A DNA stretch of 64,000 bases from Otis tarda (taxonomy: Eukaryota; Chordata; Aves; Otidiformes; Otididae). Position numbers and translations under genes: made by a program. A model generated the notes under the pieces. The model was not told the DNA's origin and ran no database searches. It saw only the letters and a program-made list of their open reading frames with translations. The stretch is taken from positions 57,371,463 through 57,435,462 of the forward strand of contig CM048554.1 of assembly GCA_026413225.1 (NCBI GenBank), read 5' to 3'. This document shows, piece by piece, positions 22,891 to 36,228 of the stretch. The stretch's first letter is position 1, and each line of letters starts with the position of its first letter.

Positions 22891-25440
22891 TGACAGTGTG
22901 CTCGGCACCTCCTGTGTACTAACTCTAATTTTAATACCGTTTGACATTTTCCTGGCTCTGCACTCTGAACTGCAGAGAGAAACAAGAAGGGGGGCTGCCC
23001 AAGTTTCAGGGAGGAGAAAGGTTGATCTAATGTAGTGCACAAGGGGGAAATGGGGAGCAGTAATTTGCAGAAAATATCATTAAAATATTGAAAATTGAAA
23101 GAGTAACAGGAAGGGGAAAGGAAGGTGAGGAAGGAAGTGTGTATGAACGCAAATGAAACGCAGATGGGAACAGGAAGGCAAAAGGAGGAATTCTAGGAAG
23201 TAAAATCCTCTCTTGCTCAGTTTTTTTTTGTGGTGACAGCAAGCACTTCTCTCCAATTTGAAGCAAATCTTGGTAGTCAGATACTTCTAGTCTTTTCATG
23301 TTTTATTTTAAAAGCTTAATTGGGTGTCTTAGCACTCGGAGTTAAGCTTTTTAATGAAAAATAAAAGTTAAAAGCATCTGCAAGTAAACATTATGAAAAC
23401 TAATGGTAAGCAGAATTTCTTATTTAAAATACTTTCTTTTTTACCCCCTGCTGACATAAGAGTATGAATCTTTGTTCGCTGAGGACTAGCTGAAGTTGAA
23501 ATAATCTGGTTTTAATCCCCAGGGACACAGAATCACGTACTCCAGCACAATCAACATTGTGGTACCAGTCTGTGAAGGTTCAGTCAAAGAAGGAAGAAGT
23601 GTTACAAAAGAAGTCAATAAACAAGTTTGTGTAAACAAGTAAATGCTCTATTGCAGGGATAGCAAATAAAGTGTGAAAATAAACTATAGTGTTCACAAGG
23701 TAGCTTTTAGTATTTTGGAAACTTAGCTCAGTGAAGCTAGTTCAATAGGGTTTTTTAACCCCATTTAACACTTACCCTGTGCAGGTCACATTGATAGGCA
23801 ATGTGAATTTTAATCAAGTTATTTCCACCAAGTCATCTCCATTAGTACCAGTAGGTTCCTAAGTTTATGAGCAAGAATATCCTTAGTTATAAAAACACAT
23901 ATTTTCCTGGCTTCTTCTGACGCCATTATCCTATAAACAGCAAATGCTCCTAAATAAGATTTATACAAACGGAAAAAAACCCACATCCATGAGTATAATT
24001 TATATTGCTTCCTCGGATAAAATCAGATACTTCTTGCTGGTACAACCATGTCTCCCTGCATCCTGATTCTTGTCAATACTGCTATATCAATTAAGATAAC
24101 CAACTTTGGCAACACCAGCAAAACTTAAGTGCAGAGCATGCCTTAGGCTAGCAGAAGTTGTCAGTTAAATTCAGGGCTCCTTTAGGTTAAGTGCTGCCTT
24201 ATGCAACCAGACTTCTCTGGCTACCTCTCTTCTCCAGAGATGAAATCCTGCACTTAGTGTTGCAACATCCACTCTTAAACTCCTGAAGCTCAAGTGCTGT
24301 TCAGTAAACTCAGATAGAATAAAAACCTCCACAAAGACGTATCTGTATTACAGGGAATACTATTCGGTGAACACTGTAACACGCTCGCTATGTTTTTCTG
24401 TTATAGCTTTTCTCAACTACTGGGTATGGAATCTCACTTCATTTGAAAAGCTGTGACATTTTGTGATTGCAATTAAGCAGGCCAGAATTTGTGTTTATCC
24501 ATACTACAGGCTTAGGGAAGAAAATGTTCAAGCTAAGGTTTCCACTTACCACTATATCTCTGATAAATTTAATAACCTATACATTGGATCTCCCAATACT
24601 AAACATGTCTGATTACGCTGAAGGTGTTAATTTTTCTCTTTTAAACAGCAGAGAATGTTTCTTTCAAAAGTCAATGAATTGCAAGATACTGAATCTAGGC
24701 CTGTCATCCATGTCTAACTGTGGTCTGTGTTTGTCCTAACCCTACATAACTTAGGACAAAAACCCCTTAGTTTAGTAAAGAAGCCAATAAACTTTATCAT
24801 GTGAACTACAACTTGGAAGGTAAAAAAAAGAATTCTGGGAGAGATGGATGGAGTATTTGTGCAGTCATAAAATACATAGAAATTAATTTTTTTTTGTGAT
24901 CATGTAAGAAGAAAAAAAAAGGGGAGTTTATGATGGAAATACTTTGGCTACTTTCTCTATAGTGCAGCTATTCTCTCCATATGTATAGTACAAAATAAAT
25001 CTCAGTAGAGTTAATAAGTCTTTCTGTCCATAAATCTGTCCATCTGAATAGGCTTAAATCTTCATAATAAATGTTTCTTGACTCTGCGTGTATAAAGTCA
25101 GAAATAATATCTTTCTCTCTATTCCTTGCTGTCAAAAGCAAGCTGATTTTTATTTTGTTTCATTTTATTGAAACTATGCACTAAGCCAGATCCTTTCAAT
25201 TTAGAATAGAACGGTCTGGTAGGAGAACATTTTCCAATGGGGAATTTTGATTCTGAAAGGAAGCTCCCTCTTGGTCTGACATAACCCTGGTTGGTCCATC
25301 GGTCGTCAGGACACTTTGCCAAGTCCATCTACAGTTGCTTGCGTTAGCCCTGGTTTGACCTGCCTTGAGGAGGATGCCTCATACTCCAGTGGGAGTTGTC
25401 TTTTGCTGCCCATGCTGCAAGGCCATTTAATTACATATAG

Positions 25441-25478
25441 TCTTCTTTTCTTTTTTTTTCTTTTTTTTTTTTTTTTTT
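25441..25478. repeat. Poly-pyrimidine (T-rich) tract
   Basis: The stretch is T runs with five C interruptions, ending in 18 consecutive T. On the NRXN1 strand it is a purine-rich A tract. Confidence 0.8.
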
Positions 25479-28400
25479 GTGTCTAACTTTCCACAAAGGG
25501 CGCTAACACTTCATCAAGGTTCCCTGTTTCATTCCAATATATATTAAGATCAACTCAACATGTATATACATGGAGGTATTTAAGAGATTTGTAGTCCTGT
25601 ATCGAGCAGGGCAGGCTGTATTCATGATCTCTCTGGATACTGCATGAGCAGTTAATTCTATGGGCAATTAGACTGCTGCAGAACCTGCAAAAGTCCCTCG
25701 GTTTTCTACCAGTGCTGTCGCAGGAATTGGCACTGCATTGCCGCAGAAAAGAGAGATCCCTGACTACAGCTTGAATGCTACTAATTTGAACTCCTCAGCA
25801 AATACTCCAGCTAGAGAAACACACACACGCACAAAAAGAACCACAAAAATAGGTTGCAAATTAGTCATCAAGAAGTTTGATGAGATCAGTGACAGATGCC
25901 AATAACGGAATACACTGTTATGCCCTTTTATATCCAGCACAAGCATACAAAGTATATGCAAAGCCCGTTTGTTTGTAAAGGCCTCCACAAACAGGAAGAG
26001 TGTGTACTGAGTTGTTTGCAGCTCTTGTCGTTGCTGTAGCGTACATAATACCTGAGATATTAAATGCCATGTCAGGGCCAAGCTCACACTATACTCAAAG
26101 CACAACAGCCCTAAAATGGGAAAATTGAGTTTAAAGACCTTGCAAGTCAACAATTATTGCCTTTTTTTTTTTTTTTTGTAGGAAGCCCACTGGTAGCCAG
26201 GAGAGCCCTAAATGATGTTTGTGGAGTGCCTAAAGTTAGTAACAGCCAAGAGTGCATTTTTAAGCAGATTTTCCTACCAGGATCTCTAAGATATCATCTA
26301 TCATGATTCACAATCGTCACCACACCTCCACTCCCTTTCTGGCCTTAGCGGAGAAGAGGATGTACAGTGGAGTTCCACCTCCTGCCTTCTGTGAACGTAT
26401 TAGTCCTGTAACAATGTTGGCAAAGAAAGGAGTAAGGTACAGCCTGCTGCCATTCTGTCTACTCTTCTAGTTCAAGATATTGTTTTAGACTCCAGTCAGC
26501 TGTAGAAATCACTGAATTTAAAAGCAGAGTTGTAAGAAGATGGCATTAACTTTCAGCATTCATAATTTTAAAATGTCCAAATACTTATTTAAGTGTAAGC
26601 TTCTTTCTTTCTTTCTTTTTTTTTTTTCCCCCCAGAAAATGTGTCACTATTGTGCAGAAGCCGTATTTATTTGTAGTACCAAGCAAATTTTCTATAGCTG
26701 AGTTATGAAGCTCTGAACATACAGGTTTAAAATGGAAATGCTGACATAATCTTAAATGTAGTGGCACAAATACTGGCACTACAATAATCCTTGTAATCTA
26801 ATATATTAGCCCTAGGGGGAGGGAGACTCAATTGCTGGTCTCAGACAGCCTTTCTGAGGCTCAATTCAAATTGCATAATTATTCTACATCCTTCAAGTTC
26901 TTTAAAATACATTTCAAATGCAGTATTGTACATTCCAAAATATTTGTTCTTCAGAGATTGATTTGACTTTTTTTTCCACTTTAAAGAGATATATGACCTC
27001 AGAGGCATGTGAAAAATCATTAATCAAGTTTATACTGTGTTACACTCTTCTGTGTGTGAAAGACTTTCCTTTTTTTTGCAGATTTCCTCAGTTATGTTGC
27101 CAAGATGGTTCCCCTAGAGAGCCATGTGTTTATCTTGACAGGTGTTAGTGAGATCTGCAGAGTCTCAGGGGAATTGTTACTGCTTGCTTTGAGGTACAGT
27201 AGAAAACATTAAGTCTGCAAACTAATGAACTTACCTTATTACATTCTAAATAAAATAAACCACAGAGTAAGTTGGATTAATCTACTAATGCCTTTCTAAT
27301 GAAGCTTTTATTGGGCATATGGTGTGGTCTTGCTGTTTTCCTCATAGAGCTAGCAGAAGCAAAAACTCAAAATAAAACCTACATGTATCTCTTCTGTTAC
27401 ATACCAGTACCAAAAACTCACTATCACAATTATTTCCAGATTGCTATTTTGCTAGCATAACCTTTGATTATGATTTGCAAGACTAAATGGATTTTTTTTT
27501 AAAAAAAAAGCAATCAGATTAAAAAAAGAAACGAGTCACCACTGATACGAGAAAAATACAACTTCTACTGCTGTTGCTAGGGGAAAAATATAAATCACTG
27601 CTGCTAACTTATAATTACTTTAAAGTGCATTCTGTGACCTGTCCTGACAATGTCAAGGAATCATTAACTAAATATTGTAACTTCTGGAGTTAAATAATCA
27701 TTCCTTAGTTACAGTCCATTAGTGTTTTCCAGCCCTGAGCTGTAACATGCTCTATTTTTGTAATGCATATTAGAAGCAATAAAACAATAGGTGATTTTAA
27801 CAAAAAAGAATGAGTTTTAAGCAAGGTGAAACAAGATACCATCATTTTCAGATACCATGCCTTTTGCTTTTAATTGTCATTTTCTTTCTCTCTGTATATG
27901 TATAAGATCAGAACACAAGAAAAAACACTCCCTAGCAACATTCATCTTCTGGGAACACGCTGCTGAATTTAGGTATAAACCCATAACGGCATCTGAAAGA
28001 ATAGCAATATCTCATATATTTCAGCTTTGATACACTATTTCAAATCCTTAATTTCCTTTTGTCAGTTTCGCACATAAAGTTTTGCTTTGCTTCCATATTT
28101 GCAAACGCCCGTTTGAGACAAAAAGATCCTTTCATAGCCAAGCTCTCCCCGCCCTTTATTTACTTCAACAACAAATTAGCAGCCAAGTTTTTGTAGAGGA
28201 TAAGAAAATAGATACAGTGAAAACAGAGTGAGAACATAGTTTTTCTTTCCTTCAGCACCAGCAGCCAAAAACAGTATGAAAGCAATGGATCATGAAGAAA
28301 AGCAATTTCCTACTTCAGGGATTAAGCAATGCCCTCTTTTGTAATGTTAAATGAAAGTTCTAGTTTTTTTTTTTTTTCAAATAATAACAATTTTTTTTTC

Positions 28401-28869
28401 CTCCCAATTTAAATAAATAGTCACTAGAGAAGCTCCAGCAGAGTTCCAAACACATCACTTTCTAGTCAATCGATAATACAGACAAAACCCTTTATGTTGT
28501 ACTTCTTTGAGAAGGCCTATTGATAGGGCAAGAAAAATTAAGCTACTACAGGTAGCTACTATAGAAGCCAAATTAACTTAATGAGGCAGAATATCCGGTG
28601 ATATATGCATTCTGTTCTTTTCCTAAGGACAAATATAGGGGATTATAATACAGAAAATACACAAACTTTTGTTGAAGCATTCAAGTAAAGACAGCTACCT
28701 ACATTGTGCTGTCACAGTACACATCTCTCACCCAGTGACACTGTAAAATTACCTACTTCGGTGATGATACATGGCTAGACACCCAGGTGATGTACCATAC
28801 CCCCATCTAAAACATTATTCTACACTTCCCTTTGGTAGTATGGAAAAGATGGAAGTTCTACACCTGCCT

Positions 28870-29210
28870 CTGCCACAGCTTTTTAAGTGCAGCCTGGGGC
28901 AAATCACTACAAACCATTAGTCACTTAATAGCTAATTGACAAGCTAGGTCAATGTTATCAGTCACAAGGATAAAGACTATTTGCAGGAGTGAGGCTCGCC
29001 AGAATGACCCCCTTCACACCAGTGCTAAAAGGTTTCAGAGGTTTTCATCTTCAAGCGCTATTAAACAGTGCATTGCAGGATTAAGTCTACACCGACAGGT
29101 TTGTATCTATAAAGCTCTCACAGGAACAATCCAGTCAGTGTTAAAGCCAATACTGTGTTTAAAGCACTTGGAGATCGCTCCTTGACAAATGTCAATGTTC
29201 GTAATAATCA
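28870..29210 (+). mobile_element. Possible ancient MIR/amniote SINE fragment
   Basis: The words GCCTGGGGCAAATCACTAC near 28892 and TTTAAAGCACTTGGAGATCG near 29158 resemble two segments of the amniote MIR-type consensus (CCTTGGGCAAGTCACTT and TTTGTAAAGCGCTTTGAGAT), in the right order and on the same strand. The spacing is about twice that expected, so either an insertion separates them or one match is chance. Highly decayed. Confidence 0.3.
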
Positions 29211-32200
29211 TAGACACGTGGGCCTGCATCGGTTTTTATGTATGGATAAATGGGAATCCTGTAAACATCTGATCGACTTCCCTTAATCAGACAACTTGTA
29301 TGTGAAAGGATTATCACTGTAAAGGGACTTTGTTGGACCAAGCTCGTTCTCCTTAGCGTATATGCAAATAATAGCTGCAGCTATCATGAGACTGGAAACA
29401 GAGAATCATTTAATTCATACCTGTGTTTTGGTTTTCAATGAATTACATTAAACATTTTCCTAGCAAAGACAAGGCACCCACTATATAATTAAAATGAAGA
29501 GTCACAACCAACTTATCTTTTAAACACAGGTTGTAACAGGAAGGAAAATGCAAGACTCCAGCTGCAACTTTAAGGCTCTATCAAAACTTGACTAATTTTA
29601 CCTATTTATTTCAGTGCATAATAAAAGATGTACTTGCAGAAAAAAACATACGATGCATACATATTTTTAAAGGCTTAGAAAGCTAGCAGTTTTCTTTTAA
29701 CACCCTTGGATCTAAATTTGTTTCTAACAAGTAAAATGAGAAGAATGGGGCCGTAAAAAGGATAACAGCCTGAAACCTGCTCTCTGAATCTTTGCACATG
29801 CTGAAACTGTAATAAATTTCAATAGAAAATATGGGTGCACGGCTGGCCGTCTTTGGTGCAGAGTTCAGAATTACTGCCCAGAAACGCTTAGGGCTTTCGT
29901 TAGGAAGTTTTCAAAAACCACCATATTGAACCACCAGCCTATAATAGCTCTTCCACATTTAACAGGATGTCAGTTCCTGGAGCTGTTTTTCCTTTGATGC
30001 ACATAAAGTACTGCCAGTAATTTTAATCAGAATTATGCCACGCACTGGAGGAAGACAATCACATAATATGAATTATCACGGGTTTTCCATATCCTTGCCT
30101 CTTACAAAACTGTTGTTTTGTTAGTGGAGTTGGTACTGTGTATGCTACTGATTTGTAGCTGCTTTGTTTAAAAAAAAAAAATTGGCATCAGCGTAGTCCT
30201 TCTCATCCAGATATATCAATGTGCTTTATAAAGTAGTGAAAGCAGTGGAACTGAGAAAAAACTTATAAGTAAAACTTTGGTTTTTTTTCATTTGGTAACA
30301 TGAAAAGGTCTCAAAATATTTGTAGTGAAAAATAAAGGAAACACATTATTAAAATTAAAGACTCACATTTTAAAAAATTATTTCAGTTTTAAAACAATGT
30401 TCCTTTTAATCTTTTTTTTTTTTTGTGGTCTTTGTTTAAAAAAATCAAATGCTATTTCTTTGACACTATATTTTAGTTGGGATTGAAATAATCTTCTCTC
30501 AAATACTTTATTTTCAAAACTGCATCTAAACTTAAAATTAGTTCATTCCTATAGCTCAAATTAAGGCACTTTACTCAATAAAACTCCTGCTTCAAAGTAA
30601 TGCCCTGAAAGCCTTCACCTTTTTTTCATTCCATTCCTACCCAAGGAATGCAGAAGTACTGAAGGAAGATTAAATATTATGATATAAACTTACAATACTT
30701 GGTACTAAGAACCTCAGTTTCCACTTACTTTGCTCCCGTAAGCTGGCTTTAATGAAAATACAATTGCTCTACCCTAAATATTAATCACTGTTGCCAGATT
30801 TAAACTTACATTATTAGTGGTAAAGCTCAGTGTCAGATGTGGGCACACTACCTGCATCAGGTCAAGTGGTAGAAGATAAACCCTCTGTATCAAGCACCCA
30901 ACAGGGATATCAGTCTGTGCATTGGGTACATAACAGGGCATGTGCTCTGCGTTTTGTTGCATAAAAGGGGGATATGCCTACCTTCAATCACATTACCTAA
31001 CACAAAACTTGGGACCAAGACCCCTATTTCTCACCTTCCAATGGCAGCAGAAAGCAGCATTTGCACTTCAATTGTATGGGACAATGAGCAACCCTAGTTT
31101 CACCAAGGGTGAACTTCTATACCAGGATTACAATCACACAAAAGGGTTTGTGAGTTACAACATACGCAAGAGCAATGCCTATACATATATACATATATTA
31201 TACAATGCTACATACTTTTGAGCTCCAGTATGCATGCTACGGTGGAAAGCCACAAAGTGACAGTTGAAGGACGGGTTGTTGGATGGTTTCAGCCATCTGA
31301 ATGGAATTGATCTGAATGGAATTTACACAAGCCAAAGGCCTGGACGCTACCTTAGTGTCAAAACATTCCAGCAAAATCAATATAAGCTATCAATTATAAG
31401 AAGCCATTTTTAATTCTCACCTACTTCACGCTAATGATTCATTTGTCATTAATGCAAAAAGAGATTTAGAGCAATGTTTATGCCATTAAAATAAATATCC
31501 ATTAGATATACAGTATATCACACAAGTGCATTTGCTTCTTCTGGAATTCCTCCAGAAGACTGGATCTATATACAGTAAAATATAATTATATTTAACTGGT
31601 AATGAGCTATTGAATTGCACTGGGGAAAATAGCTTACAGCCTTAAAAACTTCTAAAGTAACTTCTCTAGTCAAGATGGGCTTCAGTCATACAACTCAGTA
31701 TATGAAAAAGTTTTTTGGTCTATAAAATGTATCATTGTTAGTTTGCACTCCTTTCATTTTTTTTTCATCAAAGGAGATTTATAATGTGTAAGCAATACAG
31801 TAAAGGCTTTCTTCCAGTAAAGAAGCTCAGAAATAAGCAGATTCATAAGATTAGTTTTACAGAAGGAAAATTCTAATTATGCATTTGAAGTTTTCTTCTT
31901 CCGTTCCAGTACTGCTACAGTTTGGGAAAATGTTGGTTGTAAATACAACTAGCAGCAGGGAATTCCTGCGTCACTACTCAATATAGACCCAGGTGGTAAA
32001 CAACAGTTAAGTTTTCATTAATTTATTTAGAATCTCTAATTTAATCTCTTCATATGAAAAGGACAAACTGCTGTACCACTGAGGTTTTTCATGACAGTGA
32101 TGAGATCAGTAGATACTTCATCAATGTTTAGTCATAGATACATAAACCTCATCAGGAAATTTCCTGACTTAGGTGACTATAAACACAAGGCCTGAGAAAA

Positions 32201-32639
32201 CCTAGAGCATTAACTCAAACCTGGCCATTAATCCACAATGCATGATTTCTGTCCTGATAAGAAAGAGTGCCAAATTTCCAGCGGTTGGAGAATAAGATGA
32301 GTCACGCACTCTGAAATTAGTAAATGTTGATCACTGATCACTCTTGTGGTAGACAGCAAATGTATTTTTCTTCAAGATGAGGACTTTTTACTGTATATTT
32401 TCAGTTGATCAATCTTCAATAAACCTTGATCATATTTATCTACTAGATATGTGGAAGGGTAAAATGATTGGTACTTTTATCTTCAGTTGCTTCATTTCAG
32501 TGTGAGCCTCCATGCTTAACGTGGTTCAGGGTGACACCGTGAGTTGGCATCTGCTCACAGCATATTGGAATGTACAAACACAAGTATAGCCTGCAAAAAA
32601 TGTGGAGTAATTCTTGCCTTCAGCTCAGCATTAATAAAG

Positions 32640-33132
32640 GCTCAGCAGGAATACCAGGTACAAATTTGGACATTACACTCCAGGCAGACATGATCCAATT
32701 GAGAGAAATGTGAGGAGAGCAACATGACCAGAGTCTAGAGAACACGAGCTGCAACAAAGCTTGAAAGAATCAGGCTAGAGAGGAGAAAACTGAGATGGAA
32801 CATGATAATAGCCTTCAAATACATGAAAGGCTGTTTCAAAAGAATAAGGAAATAACCTGTTCTCAATAACAATGATGGATAGGACAAAAAGAAATGTGCT
32901 AAATTGCAGCAATTAAGATGATGCAAGGTAGATATTATTAAAACCTTCTCAACAGTAAGGATAGGGATGCGCTATAAAAGATTGTTCAGGAGACAGTTGA
33001 GTCTCCACTGCTAGAATTATTTCAGAACCGTGTAGACACAAGTCTTTCTAGAACTACACAAATGTAATTGATTATCTTTTCGGGACTGGGATGATGTCCT
33101 GCAGTCCCTTTCGTCTTTATATTTCTATGAAT
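32640..33132 (+). mobile_element. Ancient CR1/L3-like LINE fragment
   Basis: About 490 bases follow the CR1/L3 3' region in order. Recognisable parts are the GGACATTACACTCCAGGCAG and AGGAGAGCAACATGACCAGA portions, then GAAAACTGAGATGGAACATG, the ATAGCCTTCAAATACATGAA portion, AAATTGCAGCAATTAAG, and a decayed GGGACTGGGATGATGTCC end closing with TTTCTATGAA at 33132. Many differences and small gaps have closed the ORF2 frame. It is clearly older than the CR1 at 45.7 kb and probably predates modern bird orders. The 5' limit is approximate. Confidence 0.75.
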
Positions 33133-35570
33133 AGGACTACTGCATGAAATCATTTGTGCTGGAAATTGTTAAACTGCAGAAATGAAAATATTCTCTTCTA
33201 GGCCTCCCCTTGCCCAGAGTTGGTGCAGAAATAAGTAGGAGTAAACTTCTTATCAACACTGTGATGTTACTAGAGATGACAGGTCTATTTGCCTGTTTGA
33301 AGCATTCTTAGAAAACAAAAATGAGAATAACCAACCCTATCTATGCCAATAATAAACAAATAAATAGAAAAGCAAATATCACTTCACCTTAAATTCCTCT
33401 TCTAGATCACAAAACAAAACAATTCAAGAAAGAAGAAAATGCATCAAGCACAAAGATTTTAGACGAGTAGAAAAGAAAGGAAGTTGCATTATCCACTTTT
33501 GGTTTTAGAAGAATATTCTGTGATATATGAACTTTTAGGTGACATACACATGTACGTATATATGTGTGTGTGTATTTGCCAGCTTTTAACACTGACAAAA
33601 AATGTCCTATTAAACCTTATTTCCTAAGGCTGGACCATATTTTTTACTATGACTTGTGACACGCGTGAGATTTAAACACTGTCATGCTCCTGGACTCAGT
33701 GGGCCCAATAGTATTCATTAAACATTCTGTCCTCATGTGATTTATCCTTCAATCATGCTATTAGGAAAACTTCCAGTTTGAAATCTTTTTAATTCTCCAC
33801 TGAACTACAATATTTTATTAAACAATATTCTCAACATCATGCTCTAAATGATTTTTTTTTCTCTGTAGCTTACCTCTGAGTAGTTCAGATAGTTGGATAC
33901 CTTGGTGTCCTGTTTGAACTTATGTGTAGCCACTTACATGTACTAAATGAAGAAGCACCCACTGAACAGATTTGTACAACTCTGCATGAAACTTTAAAAA
34001 GTGAACTAAAACATGACTGAAAGAACTTACTTTAAAATTTCAAATTAAAGCTTGAGTAAAATTTGCTTGTGATAGCTATGAGGGTATAGTCTCAACACAG
34101 GAGAGGGTGAGGGTTATGATCTATTGTTAATAAGGATAGGAAGGAGCAGAAAATCCCTGTCCCTTCCTAAAGTTATGTCTAAGTCTCCATCTGTTATACC
34201 CTTGACAAGTCTCCTAATATTAATAATTTCTTCTTTCTCTCACTGGTAAGTTGTACTAATGTGAAGAGTGAAAGAGTATCTCCAGAGCAAGTTCCTACTG
34301 CTTATATCCTTCTTTGGAGAAGACTTTGCCTTTTTGCTAGTATGTAATGTATCTCAATATTTGTCCCTCATTTATTAAATTCATCGGAGATCATCATGAC
34401 TATTCAATTTCTTTTCAGCAGGACACTCTCTTGTCAGTAATTCCCCATCCACTGTTCTTCAAAGAAACAGTTTCCTTTGATCCATATTGTAACTGAATCC
34501 CCACAACTTAAAAATAAACCTGTTGCAGCTCCCTCCTCCACTGCTGATAGCTGCACTTCCATTCAAAAAATTATCTCAAAATATACTTCTCAAGCATATG
34601 AGTCTTTCTTGACACTTTTTGCATTACCTTCTTGTTTCGTAGCAGTTTTCTAAATTTTCTAAATATAGATTTAAAAATAATTAATTTTGGTTTATGGTTC
34701 TATTCCAGATTCTTCAGCAGGATAATACATCTAGAAAATATAAAGCATCTAAATAATACAATTATGATGAAAAAAATATAGAACAGTTAGATAAAAATAA
34801 CCTTCATTATTATCAAATCAAATTCACAGCTACAATGTCATACCCTTCAAATTCAAGAACCAGCATCACACTAGGAATATGAAAAACCTATCCAATAGGA
34901 TGCCATCACATAATCAAGGAAATACTGAAGGGGTATTAAAAGGACGTGCAGAAAGTAGAACCAGAGAATGAAAAGAAGTAGGGGACCCAGAAACAGAAAT
35001 CTGTAATATAATACAAAATAAAAGCTAAGAACATTTGATTTACCAGACTGTAATTCTATCAATGGACTCAAGCGACTGCAGAATAAATGACAGCAAAATC
35101 TAGTAATTCATAATTATTTATTCTCTTAATATACTTATGAAATAGATGTTTAAATTTAGTGCTCCTTTTCTTGGAAAGGAAAGTGAAGCTGTTTCCATCA
35201 TATTTCAGAAAAGCTTCAGGACTGAAATGGAATACATTTCAAATGGAAAGATCAAAGTCATCTTGTTCCATCCCAGAACACACCAAGTTACAAAAATTAA
35301 TTATTTTTTTTTCTAAAAGTGTTCTGATACTAATTTCTTATACATAGGAAGTTTGACTTTTTTGCTAAGATGCATGAAAGAGTATACCATTTCATTGATT
35401 CATAGCTGTCCAATTATATATAATCTTTGCTTACTGCTCCTGAACAAGGACAATTTTTATGACATTATTTTCCTTCTGGTTTTCAGCAAGCCAAGCATCA
35501 CTCGTTTCAACAGAACATCATTATGAGTTGCTTTTCTCTCCAAATACATTTTCCAGTGGATAATATGAAA

Positions 35571-35640
35571 ACAAAAAAAAGACAACAAAAAACCAAACAA
35601 ACAACCAAACCCTCCAAAAACAACAACAACAAAAAAAAAG
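35571..35640. repeat. A-rich low-complexity tract (AAC/AAAC units)
   Basis: ACAAA, CAAAC and CAACAACAACAAC words form about 70 bases of A/C-only or nearly A/C-only sequence. Similar but shorter tracts occur at about 1237-1272 and 40770-40805. They may be decayed retroposon tails, but no body is seen. Confidence 0.7.
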
Positions 35641-35815
35641 CCCCACAGCAGTACAACTAGGTTGCACTGCTTACCCTCCTATTAAAAAAAAAAAGGCTTC
35701 TCTGCTGTCCTGAGAATTCCCTAGCCTGTGTGGTGAATATTGACTGCTGGGCAGATCACCAGAGCTAGAAAACAGAGCATGGGGAAATGAAATGAGGACA
35801 AAGAATGTGAGCGTC

Positions 35816-35831
35816 GTGTGTGTGCACACAC
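35816..35831. repeat. Alternating GT/CA palindrome
   Basis: Fourteen bases (35818-35831) form a perfect palindrome GTGTGTGCACACAC within a 16-base purine-pyrimidine alternation, a Z-DNA-prone word. Confidence 0.7.
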
Positions 35832-36209
35832 TTGCTCACATGTATGTGTGAGAGAGAAAAAAGAAAAAAACCCCTGTATTTGGGTTTATGTATCCTTTGC
35901 AACATTTCAGAGGTTCTCAGCAGGCCCCAAGAAAGCTTCTGCTTAATATGCTTTCCTGATTATGGCAATAAATACTGAAGTAATCTCATATTCATGAGTA
36001 ATTTACTTAAATTTTAAAAAACCAGCCATTTTAGAAAGACTTTAGCTAAATAATCATGGAATACTTTGGATGGGTCAAGTCTCCTTTACTAAATACATGC
36101 TTTATTGCCGCTTTGTGAAACATTTATAATATACTTTAAGCATGCAGACCTACTACCACATGATTAACGCTATGAAATTTTATTTTCAGGACAGTCCACT
36201 AGGAATGAC

Positions 36210-36228
36210 TTTTTTTTTTTTTTTTTTT
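36210..36228. repeat. Poly-T tract (19 T)
   Basis: A pure run of T in otherwise unique intronic sequence. Confidence 0.85.

Larger units (their letters stand above)
21561..32639 (-). other. NRXN1: NRXN1-alpha intron upstream of the beta promoter, first part
   Basis: AT-rich unique DNA with homopolymers and one weak ancient repeat match at 22.8 kb. It is intronic for the alpha transcript if gene structure is as in other vertebrates. No exon encoding the third EGF-like domain (CDCSMTSFSGPLCND in the known protein) was seen. Confidence 0.7.

Noticed and set aside
25488-25504. CTCF-like word CCACAAAGGGCGC
   Set aside because: One base short of the consensus spacing, and several core positions do not match.
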